Below the pieces are notes generated by a model, which searched no databases, was not told the DNA's origin, and saw only the letters and a program-made list of their open reading frames with translations. The position numbers were made by a program, and so were the translations under genes. From Camillea tinctor (lineage: Eukaryota > Ascomycota > Sordariomycetes > Xylariales > Xylariaceae), in assembly GCA_022578605.1 (NCBI GenBank), contig MU394083.1, forward strand, positions 268,040-332,039: a DNA stretch of 64,000 nt, read 5' to 3'. This document shows, piece by piece, positions 57,401 to 64,000 of this stretch. How positions within the stretch are numbered: the stretch's first letter is position 1; the number at the start of each line of letters is the position of its first letter.

Positions 57401-57644
57401 AGACATGTTCCGTGCGCTCAATGGGTTGAGCGGAAAGCAAGTTGAGACTGATCATGTTTACACCGTTACTGTCGGTGCCAGCACGAAGGTCACACTAGCT
57501 AAGTGGCATGTCCTGGAGCCCGAGGATGTTATCGAGAGCATTGCTCTTCTCGCCAACGTTGGTACTAGCGGCGAACCCACTGAGAAATTGAGCCAAGTCA
57601 ACCTAGCGGCTGTAGCCGGCCTTGAGGGTCGCGTGCCAAAGTGA
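54439..57644 (+). CDS. TPS2: Trehalose-6-phosphate phosphatase Tps2 (GT20 + HAD)
   Basis: Three exons (54439-54990, 55063-56998, 57070-57644), introns of 72 nt (GTATGT...TGCAG) and 71 nt (GTAAGT...GATAG); 1020 aa. The Ser/Pro-rich N-terminus (about 1-160) is probably regulatory. A GT20 trehalose-phosphate-synthase-like domain follows (about 170-680; VVIHDYYLLLLPSMLR, FFLHCPFPSSEFLRCLP, RDGMNTTSLEYV), then a HAD phosphatase domain with catalytic DYDGTLTP (727-734; Asp727 nucleophile, Asp729 acid/base) and GDDFTDEDMF (from 934). The enzyme dephosphorylates trehalose-6-phosphate to trehalose in the cytosolic synthase complex. In Tps2 proteins the GT20 part is thought to be inactive and structural. 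Trehalose protects against heat and desiccation and serves spores; in several fungal pathogens this gene is needed for virulence. STRE-like sites lie upstream. Confidence 0.95.
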
Positions 57645-60414
57645 CTGGAACGGTCAAAGCTATGACGAATTCAATTGCAACTTTTCGATTCTTCCTTTTA
57701 TTACTTCTTCACCTTATATTTCTAAGACCTTTCATGACGCATAAAATCATAGACCAAGACAAATAAAACAGAGCGCGGCGCCGGTACGGAGAAGAGGGAA
57801 ATCGGTTAGATCAATTGAGACTAACCTGCATACCTAGATGTTTGGTGGGGGAGAGAAGGGCGTTGCTGCTTTTTTTTTCTAATTATACAGGGAGATACAA
57901 ACCTATAACTGGATGGAAGACAAGAACTATTAAACTAGACTCGCACAGGAACTCGCGTGCTCACGGGGAGCAGTACAGGGGGAAATGAGGGGTTATGGTG
58001 GTGATGGAAGAACAAGGGGACACATGAAAGGTGTCGATGAGGTAGATAGAGGAAGCTGGTTCGGAAATTCAACGATGGAACGTTGAACACCTCACGGATG
58101 GATGATGGAGAGATAGACAAATGAAGGGCCATTTACTGGTCGTGTTTTACTGGAATAAAATCGAGTTATTACTCACGATGTGAGTTCTCATCTATGGGGG
58201 CTCAGAAGAAAGGTGTTGTTGATTGAATGATGTGATTTACCCCCTAAAGTTGTATTTGACTGTGGCATGTCATTAGCTAGACATGTAATTAGATCTCATC
58301 ACGTGGACTAACTTAGGTTCAATGCTAATGGTATATCCTTTGACTAAGCACGTAGTTGTTGTATGGACAACTAGGACTTGAGGTGGCCTGGCATACATGC
58401 TTTAAGTCGTCCTTTATATTTGTCTTGGTGTTCCTTGGCATGTACACGGCGTCTTGCACCCCATGATATCAACACCGTAGCCCCTATTAATCATAGTATC
58501 ACGCATAATTAGATAAGGACTACCTACCTATATTGTAAGTTTATATATGTGTGCAAGTGTTTGTGCGTTGATTATAGAGATGATGGTTATTGGAAAGCAT
58601 GGGAGGCTTGATGATGGAAGCGTTTCACTGGGATGTAGCTTAAAAGGGGATAGGGGATAGGGGATTCCTCTGCCCCAACTCATGGTATTGGACGGAGGCA
58701 CCCAGAGGCTGGGATATGTATCTGGAAACAAGAGTTTCGGGTGTGGATCTGGGGATGTAGGGTCTTTGGGAAGACTAAAGTGTGCTAGCGGTAGGTCATT
58801 ACATATGAGATATATCAGTGGGTAAAGACAGCGGTTCGTTATTGCTTCTTTTAAGTCGACGGAGGGAGTTATGCCTAGAAGCTTTTACACGTGTTCACGG
58901 AGAGGGCGGTCGGTCTAAGGTGCGAGGTTTGAGGTTGTCCTTGATATGTGGGAGATAAGGGTGCGTACGGGGCGCTGATAGATCGTGGATGAAGATACCT
59001 GGATGGGGGTTAGCTGCATACTTCGTGATGAGAACTGACCCGCGATGACCGACGTTAGTTTTGGCACTGCAGGTTTACTTGCACCGGGGGGTTTGAAGAT
59101 AGATGAATAAATATTGCTTTCAAGCAATCCATGCCCCCTTTCCTGCCCCGGGTTTAGTGTCTTGCTTGGAGGTTTCAATTGGAAAAAAGACCTTGAGATT
59201 GGACAATCGTCTGATATAGAATAAAGTACCTCTCCTTGAAATGTATAGGAATATAATCTCAAATTATTTGCTATACAACCCAATGCCGCCGGAGGGGCTC
59301 GGACATAACTTCAGTTCGGAACGGATCACGTACGGCTCGGAGTGCAACACGTGGGCGCGGAACTTGGGGAAATGCAACTCAACAAGCAAACTAAATCGAT
59401 TTTTTTTCATTCTGCTATGGTGTAATTCGTTGTTTTATATCTAATTAGTAATTCTTGTGCAGGCTTCTCCCCCGTTCTCGGCGCGACGATGTAGGTAGGT
59501 GATAGCTCGTCAGAATGATGCGATGCTTAGGCAAAACATCGTATGCTCAGTCTATAAGATTTTAGTTTTACATGTGGAATCCCTATAACTACCTAGATTA
59601 GTTTGACAGATTGCATGAGCTCCAGCTCTGTTCAATGGGCGCGTTGCTACATATGTTATCACTGACTCTAACCTAAAGGTTTACACTGCTTCAATGGAAG
59701 ACTTCGTTATAAGTTAAATAATTATAGCACTAATTCCACGCATATTAGTTGAAATTTCTGACAACTATTCCTCCTTGGAAAGTAAAAAAATAAATGTTTA
59801 GCATAGCTAACCCATGTATGAACCTGCAACGGGTTGATGCGAGTCAAGTTCTACTGGCTAGGGTATAACTTCCGGACCCTCCCTCCCCACAAGGCGGACG
59901 GTGCCTACGATCGGTTTAGTTATGTAGTAGCCATTGGGTACGGCGTAAGAGTCACCGCCAGTCTATTTCCCATCGCAAACATAGCGCATACATACATACA
60001 CGCATAGCAAAATTAGTCATTCGGCTTAGTTCTCCAGCGGCACCACTTCCCGTGGAGAAACCATGCCAGAGAGGAGGGGGCCGAGGCGGAACCGCCCCAG
60101 CAAAATCCTACCATGAATTGAAGAACTTTTTTTCTTATTCCCGCCTTCGGAACACCCTATGTATTTACTTGACCACTCGTATTACCCTCTTGGAACCGAA
60201 AGTCGGTGTCGAAAACCCTATTAAACAAGAGATATATTTGTCCCTCCCCCTCTTCCGACAGCGAGACGAAAAAAGGCGAGAGATATAGCGAGAAAAGAAA
60301 GAGAGATTAAGGGTATATCGCCCGCCGTGCTTACGCCCAGTATTCAGATCCCTCAGTAAAAAAAAAAAAAAGGAAAAGAAAAACTTTTGCGCCAAGATCT
60401 TGTCGTTCATCGTG
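57645..60414. other. Intergenic region
   Basis: About 2.8 kb between the Tps2 gene and the MFS transporter gene. Short ORFs (for example on the minus strand at 57935-58132 and 58915-59283) lack motifs and codon bias. The last ~60 bp contain an A-rich tract (60358-60385) before the transporter ATG. No gene or RNA supported. Confidence 0.5.
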
Positions 60415-61967
60415 ATGGCTTCTGGATCTGGTTCGGGTAATCCTGGGAGCGAAACCAAGTCGGGCGGTCCCGGTAAGTGCAGCAGCGACATCTTACATTC
60501 GAGCGACGACGCCCGCGGACAGATTACTGAAGCTGAGAAGGGAGCGGTTGAGGCCGGCGATACTCGCACGCCCACGCTCGCGTCCGTCGAGGAGGGCGAC
60601 GAGGATGAAGCCCCTGACGGCGGCGTAACCGCCTGGCTGGTCATCCTCGGCACCTGGTGCTCTTCGTTCTGCGCCTATGGCTGGGTCAACAGTGAGTTCC
60701 CACAACCCCCCTCATATACAATAACTCTCAAGGGAAAGAAGTGACTGACAGCGACGGCTTAACGCGTGTGCCAAACCAAAAAAGGCGTTGGTATCTTTCA
60801 GGAGTACTACGAGACAGGCCCGCTCAAAGAGTACACGCCGAGCCAGATATCGTGGATCCCGTCTCTGCAAATCTTCTTCATGTCGTTCCTGGGGCCGGTA
60901 ATCGGGCGGCTCAACGACGCCTACGGCCCGCGCGTGCTCATGGCCGGCGGCTCATTCCTACACGTCTTCGGCATCATGATGGCCTCGCTGTCGACCAAGT
61001 ACTACCAGATCCTGCTAGCGCAGGGGGTGTGCAGCGCCGTCGGCGTGGCCGCGGTCTTCGTCTCGGCGCTCAACTGCGTCAGCGGCTGGTTCGACAAGCG
61101 CCGCGGCCTCGCCTACGGCCTGCTCTCCACCGGCTCCAGCCTCGGTGGCGTCGCCTTCCCCCTCATCATCAGCAACCTCCTGCGCACCGTCGGCTACGGC
61201 TGGGCCATGCGCACCTGCGGCTTCATCATCCTGTCCGCGCTCGCGGTGGCGAATATGACGGTGCGCGCGCGCACCCTGCGCAAGCGCGCCGAGCTGTCTA
61301 GGAAGCAGATGGCGAAGCCCTTCTTCGAGCGCCCCTTCCAGTGGATGCTGCTGGGCCAGTTCTTCGTCCCGTTCGGCCTCTACGTCCCCATCACCTACCT
61401 CCCCACCGCAGCTCGCGGAGCTGGCATGCGCAAGGAGCTCGCGCAGAACTTGGTTACTTTCTACAACGCTGGGAGGTAACTCTTACCAATTTTTTTCATA
61501 TAAGATCTTCCGTCCAAGTGCTAATGATTTGGCACAACAGTCTCGTCGGCCGGCTGAGCTCCGGTATTCTCTCCGATAAAGCGGGCAAGTACAACGTCTT
61601 TGCGTGCGCCTGCTCCACGGCCGGCACTCTGGTTTTAGCGATGTGGATCCCGGCCGCGAGCGACGCCGTGATCGTCGCCTTCTCGGTGCTGTTCGGCATC
61701 TTCAGCGGCGCCTACATATCGCTACTCGCGCCGCTCGTGGCGCAGATCTCGCCGCCCGAGGAGTTCGGCTACCGCAACGGCCTGACGTTCCTCGTTTCCT
61801 CCGTCGGCGGCCTCACCACGAGTCCCATCGCCGGCGCAATCTTGGGCGGATCGGGAGGCTGGACGGGACTCAAGGTCTTTGCTGGTGTCATGCTGCTGGT
61901 GGGCACTGCCATCACGTTCATCGCTAGGCTCGAGAAGACCGGATTCAGGTGGCGCGCGATATTCTAA
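60415..61967 (+). CDS. MFS monocarboxylate-transporter-like protein (MCT/MCH family)
   Basis: Three exons (60415-60691, 60785-61475, 61541-61967), introns of 93 and 65 nt; 464 aa. The cytosolic N-terminus is Gly/Ser-rich then acidic, ending EDEAPDGGVTAWLVILGTW, the family motif D-G-G-x-x-AW before TM1. The signature YGWVNSVGIFQEYYE, SQISWIPSLQIFFMSFLGPV and GRLNDAYGPR (MFS loop 2-3) follow, with about 12 membrane helices in total. In the second half, SLVGRLSSGILSDKAGKYN is the matching loop of the C-terminal bundle. The group includes yeast Mch proteins: Mch5 imports riboflavin, others have unknown cargo, so no substrate is assigned. The ATG at 60415 is the first; an earlier in-frame TTG is not a start. 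No biosynthetic genes are adjacent. Confidence 0.9.
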
Positions 61968-64000
61968 TGTGAAAAAGTCGTCTTCACTCCCATTTCCACT
62001 TCCTCCTGATTTTACGCAGTTTGTGAGAAATTAAATAACCTCGAAGAAGCAAAGAGAAAGGCCAGGACATCAACTTTTCAGGTATTCAGCCACCAAAGCT
62101 AGCCTTATAGATCAACTATTCCCGTCCCGTTATGAAATAAATTTTCAGCACGAAATGTTACTTGACGACATATAACGAGATAGAATGCGAATACAATTGG
62201 ATAAATTATCAAAAAAGGGGGAGAGGGATTGGATTATTCTGGAATGATTATGAACCTGATGTATTATTAATAAGAAAAGGGGAACAGAAATATTCACCGC
62301 CCTATAAGCTTCACTTCTGGCCCCCAACTCAGAAATAGGAGTATTCCGTATATCGATAGAATTGGAACTCTATTGATCGAGATGCTTATTGTAAGAAATA
62401 GAAATATACCAGCCTGCTGAACAATGACCCATGGTACGGAGCACAAATGCTGAGATTGTAGCACAGTCTAGCCCCCAACGACTAACTATAATGACAGGTC
62501 ATAAGCGTTAGGTTAGGTGATATTATCTAGATTGCATTTATAATTGTTCCGCGCTGTGAGAAGAGAATGCCAATGTGTCCTATACCATCATCTAAAACAT
62601 AATCAACCCCATGTGGATTAAACATGTTAGTTTGGTAAGCAAATATTATGTTTCGTTATGGTATTGTGCAAGCTGCTGACTTGGCTAAGTAGGCGATTAT
62701 AACTGAACATGTCAGAACTTAAAAAAAGGAAATACCCCTTTTAGTTCTCATGTAGATATCCGTTGACTGTTGAACAATATAACCCTTAACTTAGAACAGT
62801 CCCATTGATCGTGGCCTTATTTCTAGATAGTCTGGCACTGGTAAGTTAGTATCGTTGCATGCATAAATTGATCAACAAGCATATATATAGAAGCAGTCAT
62901 GAATTTAGATGTTTTATTTCTACTGTTCTCCGCGTGTTCGACAATTTTTCAGAGCACTTTCCATTGGAGAGAAATATAGTTGTTGGATTTAGTAGCGTAA
63001 GCCACATGTCGGTATATGGGCTTGGCACTGGCAGTATAACCCACGTCAGCTTATAGGAGATCACGACTTCAGGCTTTACTGGCGCCGTCCTGAGCATACT
63101 TGTATACACGGACCTGCCCCTGAACTTAAACTGCTGTAGAGTCTCGGACCGACCGTGAGGTAAGATCAGAATCAACCTTAAACAGCAGTGGGATCAATGC
63201 CAAGAACAGTAAGAATCGCATGCACACATGCCCACACATAATCTAGATTGTAAATATGTGAATATTGGCGACGGTACGACAATGTACTTGGAGTTAGACT
63301 TTGCTCTATTCTTGTAGCACGTTATTGCTATTACAGAGTGCCATATACAATGGCACCCAATCCCAATGTCACCGTCGCATTATCCTATCCAGGTAAATCA
63401 GCATTAAGGGGGCACAATAGCAGACCGTTTTTTGTTCTACGATGCACGATCCCGGCGGCGCGGCCCTCATCGCTGATAAATAACATTTAGCCGCAAGGAG
63501 AATTGAGCCGCCCTACAAAAACAAGGGGGGTGAGGCTGATTACGGCACACAACAGGGGGATCACATACCCGAGTAAGTGTCTACGAAAACCAACATCGTA
63601 CAATAATATACTATTACGAGAATGAAACTTTACCAATTACCCGCCCCAGCACAAAACACAGAGAAACGGTCTAGAATGCCCATATGATGACAAAGCTAGA
63701 GCCTGAAGGTCATTACAGGCACGAGGGGAAATTATGTGCCGTAGCAGCTGGTGTTGGCTGTCTTAGGAGACAGAACCTTCAAGCTTAGCCCATCTGCCCA
63801 TTCATACTTTGGGGATCACATCTTCACCCCCACCACCCTATGTGATCGCTCCGCTTAGTACCCATTCTATCCCGGTGAGCCCCGTCGTCTAGAAACTTTG
63901 AGATGCTGCCATGCCATCCTAGAAGGGTTTAGTCCGAGGCCGGAGTCACGGAGTAGTAGCTCTAAGAAGAAAGGCAAAGTCTCCAGTGGACACTTTTATT
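61968..64000. other. Right-edge intergenic region
   Basis: About 2 kb of AT-rich sequence after the transporter gene. ORFs under 95 codons only, overlapping on both strands, none with motifs. The last ~200 bp are less AT-rich and may belong to the next gene's flank. Confidence 0.5.

Overview
The window is nuclear DNA of a filamentous ascomycete (Pezizomycotina, most likely a Sordariomycete). The evidence is short introns of 49-272 nt with GT...AG ends and CTAAC/CTGAC-type branch sites, GC-rich exons separated by AT-rich intergenic DNA, and fungal-specific families: an Egh16/Gas1-like protein, a fungal hydrolase-NACHT-ankyrin-SPRY protein, a formylmethionine deformylase-like membrane protein, and a Tps2-type trehalose-phosphate phosphatase with a GT20 domain. 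I rebuilt the spliced genes by hand from reading-frame phase, splice sites and family motifs. No tRNA, rRNA or CRISPR array was seen.

Layout. 0.6-6.9 kb: an orphan protein, a small secreted cysteine-containing protein with a clear TATA box and a CRE-type palindrome, a SnoaL-like protein and a multi-pass membrane protein. 7.5-14.5 kb: one very large minus-strand gene (six exons, about 2180 aa) with alpha/beta-hydrolase, NACHT, about 28-30 ankyrin repeats and SPRY, the plan of a fungal NLR/STAND receptor. It is degenerate at the hydrolase nucleophile, Walker A and Walker B. 14.5-17.9 kb: mobile-element debris with a 273-bp hAT-type MITE (8-bp target duplication), a long inverted repeat and a coding-like fragment. 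17.9-24 kb: an OGFr-domain protein, the Egh16/Gas1-like protein with an Asn/Gly/Ala-rich tail, and a BAHD-type acyltransferase.

24.5-33.7 kb is a housekeeping block: TSR4/PDCD2-like ribosome assembly factor, eIF3k, cofactor-independent phosphoglycerate mutase, Mediator subunit 9 and tubulin cofactor C. 35.4-47.7 kb is gene-poor and AT-rich, with one hypothetical protein, one secreted carboxylesterase and two copies of a 263/269-bp repeat (TG...CA ends, 4-bp target duplications: solo-LTR-like). 47.7-62 kb returns to conserved genes: a Gly-rich small protein, COG5, trehalose-6-phosphate phosphatase (Tps2) with stress-element-like sites upstream, and an MCT-type MFS transporter. A TIR-bearing transposon remnant lies at 51.8-53.0 kb. 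The last 2 kb hold no gene I can support.

No biosynthetic cluster is evident: the esterase, acyltransferase, SnoaL-like protein and transporter are scattered among housekeeping genes. The most unusual locus is the NLR-like gene with its transposon-invaded upstream region.
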